Translations under genes and position numbers: made by a program
Shown: piece after piece, positions 18,591 through 29,567 of the stretch
Layout: each line of letters starts with the position of its first letter
How positions within the stretch are numbered: position 1 is the first letter of the stretch
The notes under the pieces: generated by a model
The model's input: the letters and a program-made list of their open reading frames with translations, nothing else
Databases searched by the model: none
Told to the model about the DNA's origin: nothing
Origin: a bacterium
GTDB taxonomy: Bacteria > Krumholzibacteriota > Krumholzibacteriia > LZORAL124-64-63
DNA length: 64,000 nt
Assembly: GCA_016703265.1 (NCBI GenBank)
Contig: JADJCK010000009.1
Coordinates: 248,001 to 312,000 of the forward strand
Direction of reading: 5' to 3'

Positions 18591-19730
18591 TCAGTATAGT
18601 TCGAACTTGAGCAGCCGCCCGTCCAGCCCGCCGTTGCGCAGCGGCTTGCGGAAGGCGGGCTTCAGGCCCAGTTCGCCGGCCAGCTCCTGGTCGCCCACGT
18701 AGATGTAGGCGTCGGAGCCCTTGCAGCGCTGCTTCAGGAAGTCGCCGAACTCGCGCATGAACGCCTTCATGTCGGCCTCGGGCTGCATGCGCACGCCGTA
18801 GGGTGGATTGCAGACGATGACGCTGTTCTCGATCGCGTCGATGTCGCGGTAGTCCATCTTCTTCACGCGCAGTTCGTCGCCGGTGGGGATGCGCGCCACG
18901 TTGCGACGCGTCATCTCGACGGCCACCGGGTCGATGTCCGAGCCGCGGATCTGCCCGCCGCGCACGCTGCGGATGGCGTTGTCCTCTTCCAGCTTCACCT
19001 TGATCCAGGTGCGCTTGTCGTGGTCCGGCAGCCGCTCGAAGCCCCACTTCTTGCGCAGGCACCCCGCCGGGATGTTGCCGGCCTTCAGCCAGGCCTCGGC
19101 CAGGATCGTGCCCGAGCCGCACATGGGATCGTAGAGCGGGCGCTTGCCGTCCCAGACCGCGAAATCGAGGATGGCCGCCGCGAGCGTCTCCTGCATGGGC
19201 GCCTCGACCGCCTCGGTGCGATAGCCGCGGCGGTGCAGCGAGCCGCCCGAGCAGTCGATGAAGATGGTCGCATGGTCTTCAAGCACGTGCACGCCGATCG
19301 ACAGGTCGGGATCCTGCGCGTCGACATTCGGCCGCTTGCCGTACCGCTTGCGGAACATGTCCGCCACGCAGTCCTTCACCTTGAGCGACGCGTACTTGCT
19401 GTGGGAAATCTGGCTGCGGTGCACGTTGGCGAAGATCGCGAAGGTCTGGTCGAGCGTCATGATCCGCGTCCAGTCGACCTTCTTCGCACCCAGGTACAGG
19501 GCCTCGGGCGTGGGCGCGTGGAACTCGACCATCGGCGCCAGCACGCGCGAAATGAGCCGCGCGCGGTAGTTCACGCGGCACAGCACCTCGGGATCGGCGC
19601 TGAAGATGATGCCGCGCTTGCCCGGCTGCACGCGCTTGGCGCCCAGGCGCTTCAGTTCCTCGCCGGCCGATTCCTCGAGACCGCTCGCGGTCTGCGCGAA
19701 GAAGCGGCGGTGCTGCTGGTACAGGTACAC
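18591..19730 (-). CDS. THUMP-domain class I 23S rRNA methyltransferase (RlmL-like)
   Basis: A 379-residue protein. The N-terminal ferredoxin-like/THUMP region (FAQTASGLEESAGEELKRLG) is followed by a Rossmann methyltransferase core with the SAM-binding loop DPMCGSGTILAEAW, an acidic GSDIDPVAVEMTRRN and the catalytic NPPYG motif of N2-guanine methyltransferases. This matches the RlmL half of RlmKL (m2G2445 in E. coli numbering) without the RlmK half. The start is a GTG at 19730 preceded by AGGGA; the upstream open frame overlaps the GNAT gene. Cytoplasmic. Confidence 0.87.
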   Translation of the reverse strand: MYLYQQHRRFFAQTASGLEESAGEELKRLGAKRVQPGKRGIIFSADPEVLCRVNYRARLISRVLAPMVEFHAPTPEALYLGAKKVDWTRIMTLDQTFAIFANVHRSQISHSKYASLKVKDCVADMFRKRYGKRPNVDAQDPDLSIGVHVLEDHATIFIDCSGGSLHRRGYRTEAVEAPMQETLAAAILDFAVWDGKRPLYDPMCGSGTILAEAWLKAGNIPAGCLRKKWGFERLPDHDKRTWIKVKLEEDNAIRSVRGGQIRGSDIDPVAVEMTRRNVARIPTGDELRVKKMDYRDIDAIENSVIVCNPPYGVRMQPEADMKAFMREFGDFLKQRCKGSDAYIYVGDQELAGELGLKPAFRKPLRNGGLDGRLLKFELY

Positions 19731-19771
19731 GCGGGAGTCCCTTTCGGCGGCCTGTTTTCGCGGGTCGTCAA

Positions 19772-20257
19772 TCAGTCTTCGCGGGTCATCAGCAGATGGT
19801 CGATGCCGCATTCCTGGAACACGCCGCCCTGGCGCTTGAACCCGTAGCCGGCATAGAAGTCTTCCAGGTACACCTGCGCGTGCAGCTTCAGCTTCCCGGC
19901 GCCGCGACGCGCGGCCTCCTGCAGCAGCACGCCCACCATGCCGTGCGCGTAGCCGCGGCCGCGCCACTGCTCACGCACGGCCACGCGGCCCAGCTTGGCC
20001 CAGCCGCCCTCCAGCAGGCACAGCCGGCCGCTGGCCACGGGCTGGCCGTCGGCCTCGCCCACCACGTGCACGGCGCCGGCGTCGTCGGCGTCGAACTCGT
20101 CGGCCCAGTCCACGCCCTGCTCGTCATGGAAGACGATGCCGCGCACCACCATCACGCGCAGCAGGTCCGCAGGGGTCTCGGCCACGCGGAAGACGATGCG
20201 GACGTCGTCCGCGCCGTCATCGATCCCATCGCGCGGTAGATCGTCACGAGGTGACAT
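19772..20257 (-). CDS. GNAT family N-acetyltransferase
   Basis: A 162-residue protein with the GNAT acetyl-CoA loop RVAVREQWRGRGYAHGMVGV and the terminal strand QVYLEDFYAGYGFKRQGGVF (ElaA/YjcF-like). The ATG at 20257 is preceded by GGAGATGAGCGC, supporting this start over the longer frame. The substrate is unknown. The gene is divergent from the Ogt-AlkA gene, with 92 bases between starts. Confidence 0.87.
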   Translation of the reverse strand: MSPRDDLPRDGIDDGADDVRIVFRVAETPADLLRVMVVRGIVFHDEQGVDWADEFDADDAGAVHVVGEADGQPVASGRLCLLEGGWAKLGRVAVREQWRGRGYAHGMVGVLLQEAARRGAGKLKLHAQVYLEDFYAGYGFKRQGGVFQECGIDHLLMTRED

Positions 20258-20349
20258 GCGCTCATCTCCAGGCCTTGTGTTATCCTGCCGGCGGGCGGCC
20301 GCGCGGGCCGCCCGGCGAATATAGCCCCCCGCGCCCGAAAGGCACACCG

Positions 20350-21498
20350 ATGATGCGGCTGACCGGCAGCGGACGACACGTCTTTTCCACGACCATCGGC
20401 CCGGTGGGCCTGGCCTGGACGCCGCGCGGCATCGGCCGCCGGGAGATCGGCCACGCTGACGCCGATGCCACCGCCACCGCCCTTGCCGGCCGCTGCCCGG
20501 GACTCGACGCCGTCACGCGCCCGCCCGCCCCGGTGGCCGCTGTCGCAACACGCCTGCGCGCCGCACTGCGGGGCACGGTTGACGCGTTCCTCGACGTGCC
20601 CGTCGATTTCGGCGACGCACCGCCGTTCGCGATCGAAGTCTGGAAGCGGCTGCGCCGCGTGCCGCGCGGAGAGGTCATGACCTACGGCGAGCTGGCCCGC
20701 GCCTGCGGCCGGCCGCAGGCCGCACGCGCGGTGGGACGCATCATGGGCGCCAACCCGGTGCCGGTGATCGTGCCCTGCCACCGCTGCGTGGGCGCCGACG
20801 GCTCGCTCACCGGGTTCTCGGCCGCGGGCGGCCTCGCGCTGAAGGCGAAGCTGCTGCATGGCGAAGGCTGGGTGCGCGACCACGAGCATGCGCGCGGGCT
20901 GGCCCACCTGGCGAAGGCGGACCCGAAAATGCGGGCGCTGATCCGCCGCCACGGTCCGTACCTGGCGCGCGCCGACCGCCCGCGGCCGCCGTGGGAAACG
21001 CTGGTCACTGCCATCATCCACCAGCAGCTGTCGCTGAAGGCGGGGCAGACCATCGCCGGGCGCGTGCGCGACCTTGCGCCCGGCCCCGGCTACCCCACGC
21101 CCGAGCGCATGCTGGCCATCGACACCGCCACGCTGCGCGCCTGCGGCCTCTCGAACGCGAAGGCTTCCTACGTGCACGACCTGGCCGCGCGCGTGCACGA
21201 CGGCCGGCTCGACCTTCGTTCGCTGCGCCGACTGGCTGATGAGGACGTGATCGCCGCGTTGACGACGGTGCGCGGCATCGGCGAGTGGTCGGCGCAGATG
21301 CACCTGATCTTCCACCTGGGGCGACTCGACGTGCTGGCCACCGGCGACCTGGGCCTGCGCGCCGCGGCCGGCAAGCTGTACGGATTGGGTGGGCACGCCA
21401 CGCCGGCGCAGCTGGCCGCCATTGCCGAGCCCTGGCGGCCGTACCGCTCCATCGCCTCGTGGTACCTGTGGGAAGGGCTCGACAGCGGCGGGATCTAG
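20350..21498 (+). CDS. Fused O6-alkylguanine-DNA alkyltransferase and AlkA-type DNA glycosylase
   Basis: A 382-residue protein joining two repair activities for alkylated DNA. Residues ~1-172 are an Ogt domain with acceptor Cys143 in the PCHR motif (VPVIVPCHRCVG) and the helix RVPRGEVMTYGELA. Residues ~190-380 are a HhH-GPD glycosylase of the AlkA type, with TLVTAIIHQQLSLKAGQTIA, the hairpin TVRGIGEWSAQ and catalytic Asp333 in TGDLGLR. Direct reversal of O6-alkylguanine and excision of 3-alkyladenine would thus sit on one chain. The start could be either ATG at 20350 or 20353; GAAAGG lies upstream. It is not Ada: no zinc-cysteine or AraC region. Confidence 0.92.
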   Translation: MMRLTGSGRHVFSTTIGPVGLAWTPRGIGRREIGHADADATATALAGRCPGLDAVTRPPAPVAAVATRLRAALRGTVDAFLDVPVDFGDAPPFAIEVWKRLRRVPRGEVMTYGELARACGRPQAARAVGRIMGANPVPVIVPCHRCVGADGSLTGFSAAGGLALKAKLLHGEGWVRDHEHARGLAHLAKADPKMRALIRRHGPYLARADRPRPPWETLVTAIIHQQLSLKAGQTIAGRVRDLAPGPGYPTPERMLAIDTATLRACGLSNAKASYVHDLAARVHDGRLDLRSLRRLADEDVIAALTTVRGIGEWSAQMHLIFHLGRLDVLATGDLGLRAAAGKLYGLGGHATPAQLAAIAEPWRPYRSIASWYLWEGLDSGGI

Positions 21499-21514
21499 CT
21501 TCCGCCGGCAGTGC

Positions 21515-21940
21515 CTAGTTGTTGTGCGCGCCCTGCTCGATCCAGTCGTGGATCAGCAGCCGCTGCGCCGGGGGCAGGGCGTCGCCGCCGAACGGCATGC
21601 GCGCGCCCGTGGCCGGGTCGCCCTCCAGCTTCTGGTACAGCACCGACACGTGCGGATCGCCGGGCACCACGCGCGCGCCCGTGTAACCGGACGAGGCCGC
21701 ATTGACCAGCAGCGTGTAGCTCGTGGCTGCGCGCAGGTCCAGTCCGGCGCTGGCGCCGGCTCCATGGCACCCGAGGCAGTTGGCGTCGAAGATCGGCTGG
21801 ATGTCCGTCGCGAAGGAAACCGTGTGGGCATGGCCGTCGTCATCGGGAGCCGGCTCGAGGGTACCCACTCCATGGTCGGCGCAACCGACTGCTCCCAGCA
21901 GCAGGGCCAGCGCCGAAGCCTGGGCCAGGTGTCTCTTCAT
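21515..21940 (-). CDS. Mono-heme c-type cytochrome lipoprotein
   Basis: A 141-residue protein. The lipoprotein signal ends LLGAVGC. A single heme motif NCLGCHG sits in the PSC1-type pattern (FATDIQPIFDANCLGCHG, then the C-terminal LPPAQRLLIHDWIEQGA). The GARMPFGG methionine could be the distal heme ligand. Likely a periplasmic or outer-membrane electron carrier. The start overlaps the YceI stop by four bases (ATGA), so the two are translationally coupled. Confidence 0.88.
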   Translation of the reverse strand: MKRHLAQASALALLLGAVGCADHGVGTLEPAPDDDGHAHTVSFATDIQPIFDANCLGCHGAGASAGLDLRAATSYTLLVNAASSGYTGARVVPGDPHVSVLYQKLEGDPATGARMPFGGDALPPAQRLLIHDWIEQGAHNN

Positions 21941-22536
21941 GATGTCCTCCGCAGGGCCAGGGCCACGCGCACCTTCTGCTCCTCGGCCAGCTTCAGCAGC
22001 AGCATCTGCGGCCGCGCGATGTCGTAGTCGGCCAGTTTCACCGGGAATTCCGCCGTGGCCGTCAGCTCGTCGGCCGTCGGGCGCTCAAGGACGATGGTGC
22101 AGACTACCGGCCGGCGGACTCCGTGCAGCTCGAGTTCGCCCACAAATTCGACACTGGCGGTTCCGCCGACCGGTAGACTGGACGCGGGCGTCGCCTTGAC
22201 GGCGCCGCCTCGCAGCCACGACCGCGGGAAGCGGTCGGTGTGAAGGTGATTCTCGCGCATGTGCTGGTTACGCTTACCCAGGCCGGTATCGAACGAAGCC
22301 ATCTCCACCGCCACCTCAAGCACGATGTCGCCCTCCAGCTTGTCCGGGTCGAACGTGCAGCCGCCGCTGACCTGCTTCGTGCGGCCGGTGATCGTCTCGA
22401 GCGGCGCCTTCGAGACGAACTCGATGCGCGAGCCGTCACCGGGCACGATGTCCCAGCGGCCGGTGGCCGCCCCGGCCGGCGCCCGGCTTCCTGCCAGGCC
22501 CAGCAGGGAGACGACGATCAACAGCAGCCTGCGCAT
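21937..22536 (-). CDS. YceI family periplasmic lipocalin-like protein
   Basis: A 199-residue protein with signal peptide (LLLIVVSLLGLAGSRAPAGA) and the YceI fold: WDIVPGDGSRIEFVSKAPLE, then MRENHLHTDRFPRSWLRGG, then FVGELELHGVRRPV. Family members bind isoprenoid or similar lipids in the periplasm. It lies between the outer-membrane cytochrome-like protein (upstream in transcription) and the mono-heme cytochrome, in an apparent operon. Confidence 0.9.
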   Translation of the reverse strand: MRRLLLIVVSLLGLAGSRAPAGAATGRWDIVPGDGSRIEFVSKAPLETITGRTKQVSGGCTFDPDKLEGDIVLEVAVEMASFDTGLGKRNQHMRENHLHTDRFPRSWLRGGAVKATPASSLPVGGTASVEFVGELELHGVRRPVVCTIVLERPTADELTATAEFPVKLADYDIARPQMLLLKLAEEQKVRVALALRRTS

Positions 22537-22603
22537 CTTGCCCGCCCTTCCCGGTGTGGCGCTCCCCCACGGGCGCCCGACCGGCCGCTCAACACCAGAC
22601 AGT

Positions 22604-23761
22604 TCAGTACAGGAAGTGCACCATCACTTCGCCGTCGTAGCGGTCGACATCGTTGACCGCGAAGCCTTCGTCCACGCGCCAGCGGTTCGCCATCACCTGC
22701 AGGCCCAGGCTGGGCCGGGCCAGCCAGGCCACGCCCGCGCCCAGCCGGTGCCGCGCCCCGTCGCGGTAGGCGCGATCGGGATCCTGGAAGCAGTAGACAA
22801 GGCGCGCCGCCAGGCCGCGCCTCATCTCGACCGTCAGCTCGTTGGTCAACAGCCGGCCCAGCCGGTCGTCGCCGCGTGTCTCGTCCATCTCTCCCAGCCA
22901 GGTCACAGGGCCGCCCGAGACATACCAGAAGGCGCCCGCCGCGCGGCTGCCACCGCCGGCGCCGCCGCGCTTCCAGATCGAGGCTCCCACGCCGGCGCGC
23001 ACGGCTCCCAGTTCCTGCCGCAGCAGCGCGCGCGCCGCGTAGTTGCGGCCCAGTTCCGGTTCGCCGTCGAGCACCGACACGGTGGCCGACAGGCCGCCTG
23101 CAGCCACGCCGGCTTCCGCGCCCGAGCCCAGCAATCCCGAGGGATCGTCCACGCCATCGGCCGCGAACAGGTAGCGTCGCGAGAACAGCCGGTGATCGTC
23201 GAAGCGCCAGCCGTAGTCGGGTACGAAGCGCCCGGCCTTGAGGTACCCGTGCGGGATCACGCCGTGGGCCAGGCCGAACACCTCGCCGCCACCGCGCTGG
23301 CCCTGCTCCGCGTAGAGTTGCACATCGCCGGGCGCGGCCAGCGCCAGGTAGACATCGCCCTGCATCGAGAAGACCGTGCCCTCGCCACCCTCCTGCGTCC
23401 AGGCCAGGGTGCGCAGGTCGGCGCCCACGGTGATGTCGACCGGCAGCGCCGGGCGCGTCGTCTCGCCGTCCGCCGAGGTCGTGCTTTCATCGTCGGATGC
23501 CCGGCGTCCATGGGTCGCCGCCAGCTCTTCCGGCACCAGGAACTGCGAGGTGTAGGCGTTGCGGAGGCCGCCCCCGGTGGGATTGACGTGGCACAGGCGG
23601 CAGTCCTGCCCGTAGCGCGCGGTGTACCGGGGGAGGGCCATCGCACTGTCGGCCGCGGTCCAAAGCACCAACAGCACGACGACCACTCCCACCGATCTCC
23701 GCTGGGCTCCGCTGCCTGGGGTCGCCCGCCTGGGCGCCTGGTCGATCGCTCCGCAACGCAT
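22604..23761 (-). CDS. Outer-membrane beta-barrel protein with one heme-binding motif
   Basis: A 385-residue protein. The signal peptide core is VGVVVVLLVLWTAADSAMA. The mature N-terminus has one heme c motif (CRLCH in YGQDCRLCHVNPTGG). The remainder reads as a beta-barrel with alternating residues and an aromatic C-terminus (VHFLY). The combination suggests a surface cytochrome/porin for electron transfer or an organic-substrate channel; this is inference. The ATG at 23761 has GGGAG six bases upstream; the longer frame covers regulatory DNA. It is the first gene of the group with YceI and the lipoprotein cytochrome. Confidence 0.8.
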   Translation of the reverse strand: MRCGAIDQAPRRATPGSGAQRRSVGVVVVLLVLWTAADSAMALPRYTARYGQDCRLCHVNPTGGGLRNAYTSQFLVPEELAATHGRRASDDESTTSADGETTRPALPVDITVGADLRTLAWTQEGGEGTVFSMQGDVYLALAAPGDVQLYAEQGQRGGGEVFGLAHGVIPHGYLKAGRFVPDYGWRFDDHRLFSRRYLFAADGVDDPSGLLGSGAEAGVAAGGLSATVSVLDGEPELGRNYAARALLRQELGAVRAGVGASIWKRGGAGGGSRAAGAFWYVSGGPVTWLGEMDETRGDDRLGRLLTNELTVEMRRGLAARLVYCFQDPDRAYRDGARHRLGAGVAWLARPSLGLQVMANRWRVDEGFAVNDVDRYDGEVMVHFLY

Positions 23762-23959
23762 CGGGCTCCCGTGGGCCGCCGGGTGCAGGCCCGGTCGGCG
23801 GATTGGAAAGTAGGCGATCCCGGAAAAGGGCGATCCCGTCGGTGCAACCGGCGGCAGGATGCGGGCGAGGCGCCCGCCGCCGGCCCGGCAGGTTGCCCGT
23901 CCCGTTGGCGGGACCGCCCTACCCGGCCTTCGACACCGCGAACGATACTCAAAAACAAA

Positions 23960-23993
23960 ACCGCCATCTGTGACCTTGGTCACAAATGGCGGT
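23960..23993 (-). terminator. Strong hairpin terminator containing a Crp-type palindrome
   Basis: ACCGCCAT(c)TGTGACC and GGTCACA(a)ATGGCGGT form a 16-bp stem with one mismatch and a two-base loop, followed on the minus strand by TTTTGTTTTT. It lies just past the Crp/Fnr gene and suits an intrinsic terminator. The core 23969-23984 is TGTGA-N6-TCACA, the consensus for Crp-like regulators, about 200 bases upstream of the cytochrome group. Confidence 0.75.
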
Positions 23994-24023
23994 ATTAATT
24001 TTTCTAATCGCTGGGAGGGCCGG

Positions 24024-24695
24024 CTAGCCCGCCACCATCGCCCGCAGCCCATCGGGGTTGGTCAGGGTGATGCGGCCACGGCTCAGCAGAATCGCGCCCT
24101 GGTGCTCGAAATCCTTGAGCAGGCGGCTGATCGGCTCGCGCGCGCTGCCCAGTTCGGCGGCAATGCTCTCGTGCGTTACCTGGAGTTCACGGGTGCCGCC
24201 GCTGCCGAAGAAACCGTCGCACAGGTACTGCGCCAGCCGGATATCCAGTTTCTTGAAGGCGATCTCCTCCACCAGCGTCATCACGTCGACCATACCGGCG
24301 GTCATGATGCTGAACACATGCGTCCGCAGGCTGGGCTCGACGCCGATCCAGCCGCGGAACACGTCGGGCGGCACCACCAGCGCCACCACTTCCTCCTCCA
24401 CGCGCGCGGTGGCCGGCGACGGCACGCCCGTCATCGCCCCCAGCAGGTTGAGCAGGCACAGTTCCCCGGCGCGCACCCAGTAGAGGGTGATCTCGCGGCC
24501 CGACTCGCTGCTCTTGAAGACACGCATGGTTCCTTCGCCGACCAGCCCCACGCCGGGCGCATGGTCGCCTTCGCACACGAAGTAGCTGCCGGGCTTCACG
24601 CGCACAAGCTGGCCCGCCTCGCGCAGGCGCTGCTGGAATTCAGGGCGTGCGTTCCGGTAGAACTCGAATTTCTGGAGGATGCTCTCTCGGGTCAT
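24024..24695 (-). CDS. Crp/Fnr family transcriptional regulator
   Basis: A 223-residue protein with an N-terminal cyclic-nucleotide-binding-like beta roll (VKPGSYFVCEGDHAPGVGLV, ITLYWVRAGELCLLNLL), a dimer helix (~120-150) and a C-terminal winged helix (VTHESIAAELGSAREPISRL). The recognition helix carries R186, E187 and R191, compatible with TGTGA-type sites, though Ser190 is Fnr-like. There is no N-terminal cysteine cluster, so it is not an Fe-S Fnr. The ATG at 24695 follows GGAG by eight bases. The adjacent cytochrome/YceI group is the likely target. Confidence 0.9.
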   Translation of the reverse strand: MTRESILQKFEFYRNARPEFQQRLREAGQLVRVKPGSYFVCEGDHAPGVGLVGEGTMRVFKSSESGREITLYWVRAGELCLLNLLGAMTGVPSPATARVEEEVVALVVPPDVFRGWIGVEPSLRTHVFSIMTAGMVDVMTLVEEIAFKKLDIRLAQYLCDGFFGSGGTRELQVTHESIAAELGSAREPISRLLKDFEHQGAILLSRGRITLTNPDGLRAMVAG

Positions 24696-24857
24696 GTCGC
24701 CGTCTCCGTCAGGAAGCGGTGGATCCGGGACGAGCGTACCGGCGGTGGGGATCCCGGTCGTTCTCGCCTGCTGCTTTTTGATAACGCATACCATGATAGC
24801 AGAGCCCGCAGTCCGGGGCTACCGCTGTCGGTGAAAGCCCGTCGGGAACATGCAGAA

Positions 24858-26819
<1,962 letters not shown>

Positions 26820-26920
26820 AGGCGAACAGACGGCCCTGTGGCCGCTGCGCGCCCGCCGTTACCGCGAACGAGGCAAGAATCGGCAAGACAACGATTTACT
26901 TTAGCGGGAACCCCGCCGGA

Positions 26921-28132
26921 TCAGGCCCCGGGGCCGAACCGCAGCCCCGTCCCCAGACGCAGGCTCCAGGCCCCGCCGCCCAGCGAATCGGGGCCCTCGT
27001 TGCGGGTCCCGAGCCATTCCCGGCGGGCATCCAGGCCCAGCACCCAGGGACTGCCCGGCGCCTGCCGGCGCAACCCGAGGCCCAGGTTCACATTGAGCGT
27101 GGCCAGGTAGATGTCCTGCTTCAGGAACGGGCGCACGCCGTCGTAGCCCAGCCCGGCAAAGCCCTCCAGCGCCCAGCTGCCGGCCCGCGCCAGCCCGCGA
27201 CCGCCCTCCACGCCCAGGTAGATGGCGTCGAACCGGTCGGAACGCGCCCGGACACCGTCCTGGTCCACCTGGTAAGCCCGGTCGGTGCGGCCGAGACGGA
27301 CTTCAATGGGCACGCGCAGGAACCAGGCGCCCAACCGCTGCTCCACCAGCCCGCCCACCAGCACGTGGCTGCCGGCCAGCCGCACGTCGCCCAGCGGCTG
27401 CCAGGTGCCGGTGGTCAGCATGAACAGCGTGGGCCCGCCGGCGGAGATGGAGGCGGCGGCCTCGTTCCCGGCGGCGGGAATCACCTCGCCGCCGTCACCG
27501 CCCTCCGGATGCTCCAGGTACCAGGCCAGCCAGGTGTCGTCCATCGCCTCGGCGGAAAGGGCCGCATCGGCTTCGCCAGGCCGGTCGCTGTACAGCAGGC
27601 AGAAGTACTCGGGCAGGCTGCCGGCTTCCTGGTGCGGCAGCAACTGGTCGGCAAAGCCCGTCGTGAACGCATCGAAGTCGCGACGCCCGCTCGTCATCAG
27701 CGACGGGTCGCGTCCCTCCCAGTCGTCCAGGTAGTCGCCGATGCCCTCGTCGTACAGGCTCTCGTCGAACGCGCCGTCCCAGATCGCGGCGAGGATGCGC
27801 GTGCGCGCGATCGGCTCCGTGCGGCCGCAACGGTCTTCCCAGAAATCGAGGAAGTCGACCAGCAGGTCGGGACGGTCGGCATACACCAGGCGGGGCACCA
27901 GGTCCCAGGCCGTCTCGGCCACGCGGGCGGTGGTCAGCGGGAGCAGGTCGGGACGCAGCGCCGCGAAGTCGGGCGCCTGCAGCAGCAGCGAATCGGGGAA
28001 GATTGCGGCAGGCGCGGGCGGTTCATCGGCGGCGGCGGCGCGGCCGGCCGACACGCACAGCGCCGGCAACAATGCCATAGCCAGCAACGCCGCCGGCAGC
28101 CGCGTTCCATGTGCGCGCCGGCAACCGCTCAC
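26921..28132 (-). CDS. Exported protein of unknown function, outer-membrane type C-terminus
   Basis: A 403-residue protein with signal peptide (LPAALLAMALLPALCVSAGRA). Residues ~40-210 are helical and acidic with many aromatic residues (LVDFLDFWEDRCGR, GDYLDDWEGRDP). The C-terminal half looks like outer-membrane strands (LAGSHVLVGGLVEQRLGAWF, LGLGLRRQ). I do not recognise a family. Its GTG start overlaps the glgC stop codon (GTGA), so it is coupled to glgC and may be transcribed with it. Confidence 0.75.
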   Translation of the reverse strand: MSGCRRAHGTRLPAALLAMALLPALCVSAGRAAAADEPPAPAAIFPDSLLLQAPDFAALRPDLLPLTTARVAETAWDLVPRLVYADRPDLLVDFLDFWEDRCGRTEPIARTRILAAIWDGAFDESLYDEGIGDYLDDWEGRDPSLMTSGRRDFDAFTTGFADQLLPHQEAGSLPEYFCLLYSDRPGEADAALSAEAMDDTWLAWYLEHPEGGDGGEVIPAAGNEAAASISAGGPTLFMLTTGTWQPLGDVRLAGSHVLVGGLVEQRLGAWFLRVPIEVRLGRTDRAYQVDQDGVRARSDRFDAIYLGVEGGRGLARAGSWALEGFAGLGYDGVRPFLKQDIYLATLNVNLGLGLRRQAPGSPWVLGLDARREWLGTRNEGPDSLGGGAWSLRLGTGLRFGPGA

Positions 28133-29415
28133 AGCACGGTGCCCGGCGGGATCACCGTGCCCTTGGGGATCACCGTGACGCCGTCGCGGATCCAGCGGTA
28201 CTGGTCGCGGTGTTCCTTCACGTCGGGCTGCGCGCGGATGATGACGCCGTCGCCGATGCGCGCATTCTTGTCGATGATGCAGCGCTCGAGCCGGCAGTTG
28301 CGACCGACACCCATCGGCGGCATGTCGCCGTTGGCCGACAGGTTGTCGAACAGCACGTGCTCGCCCTCGTAGAAGTCGGCCCCCATGTGGATGACGTCCT
28401 TCAGGAAGGCGCCCTTGCGGATGCGCGCCCTGATGCCCACGATCGAGTGCTCGATGCGCGCGCCGGTGATGGTCGAGCCTTCGACCACCAGCGAGTTCTC
28501 GATGACCGATTCCATGATGCGCGCCGGCGGCAAGGCGCGCGTGCGCGTATAGAACGGCCAGGCGCCCTGGTGCAGGTTCAGCGGCGGGTTCTTGTCGACC
28601 AGGTCGAGGTTGGCCTCGAAGAACGAGGCGATGGTCCCGATGTCGCGCCAGTAGCCGCTGAACGGGTAGGCCATCACCTTAAGCTTGCCGATGGCCTCGG
28701 GGATGATCTCCTTGCCGAAGTCGGTCTTCGACTCGTCCTGCATCAGCTCGTGCAGCACGTGCGGCTCGAAGCAGTAGATGCCCATCGAACCCAGATAGGT
28801 GTCGCTGTCGGCGATCATCCCCCGCGCGGCGAACAGTTCGCGCGGCGCGCGGAAGCGGTCGATCACCGCGGGATCCTGCGGCTTCTCCACGAACTCGGTC
28901 ACTTCGGCGGTGGCGTCGGCCCGCAGCAGGCCCATGCGCGGCGCATCCTCGCGCGTGACCGGGTACACGGCCAGCGTGATGTCGGCGCCCATCTCGCGAT
29001 GGAAGCGCACCATCTGCCCGTAGTCCATGCGGTAGAGGTGGTCGCCGCCCAGGATGAGCACCTGCGATGTCTTGTAGTACATGGTGTGGTGCATCGTGGC
29101 GCGCACCGCGTCGGAGGTTCCCTGGAACCAGTCCGAACGGTCGGGCGTCTGCTCCGCGGCCAGGATGTCGACGAAGCCGTCGGTGAACCCGTCGAACGCA
29201 TACGTCTGCATGATGTGCCGGTGCATGCTCGCCGAGAGGAACTGCGTCAGCACGAAGATCTTCTTCATGCCCGAGTTGATGCAGTTGCTGATGGGGATGT
29301 CGATGAGCCGGTACTTGCCGGCAAACGCCACCGAAGGCTTGCTGCGCTGCAGCGTCAGCGGGTAGAGGCGCTGGCCGCGCCCGCCGCCGAGGATGATCGA
29401 AACGACGTCTTTCAC
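28129..29415 (-). CDS. glgC: Glucose-1-phosphate adenylyltransferase
   Basis: A 428-residue protein of normal family length. The nucleotidyltransferase start is IILGGGRGQRLYPLTLQRSK; further family motifs are YRLIDIPISNCINSG, ILGGDHLYRMDYGQM, EFVEKPQDP and GYWRDIGTI; the C-terminal left-handed beta-helix (NCRLERCIIDKNARIGDGV) is complete. It makes ADP-glucose from glucose-1-phosphate and ATP, the committed step of bacterial glycogen synthesis. The start is a GTG at 29415 with GGGGAG five bases upstream. Glycogen-related genes also occur at 41.8 and 46.2 kb. Confidence 0.96.
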   Translation of the reverse strand: MKDVVSIILGGGRGQRLYPLTLQRSKPSVAFAGKYRLIDIPISNCINSGMKKIFVLTQFLSASMHRHIMQTYAFDGFTDGFVDILAAEQTPDRSDWFQGTSDAVRATMHHTMYYKTSQVLILGGDHLYRMDYGQMVRFHREMGADITLAVYPVTREDAPRMGLLRADATAEVTEFVEKPQDPAVIDRFRAPRELFAARGMIADSDTYLGSMGIYCFEPHVLHELMQDESKTDFGKEIIPEAIGKLKVMAYPFSGYWRDIGTIASFFEANLDLVDKNPPLNLHQGAWPFYTRTRALPPARIMESVIENSLVVEGSTITGARIEHSIVGIRARIRKGAFLKDVIHMGADFYEGEHVLFDNLSANGDMPPMGVGRNCRLERCIIDKNARIGDGVIIRAQPDVKEHRDQYRWIRDGVTVIPKGTVIPPGTVL

Positions 29416-29567
29416 GGTGGCTCCCCGGGGACTGGAGGGCCGCGCGCCGGAACGGGTCCGGCGCGCGGGCGATCGTCGGTCGGGGCAATATATCCCGAGG
29501 GCCGGGCCGCACTCAAGCCGTTAATGGATGCCGGGTTGCAAACTTGCCGGCGCCCGGCCGGGAATGC

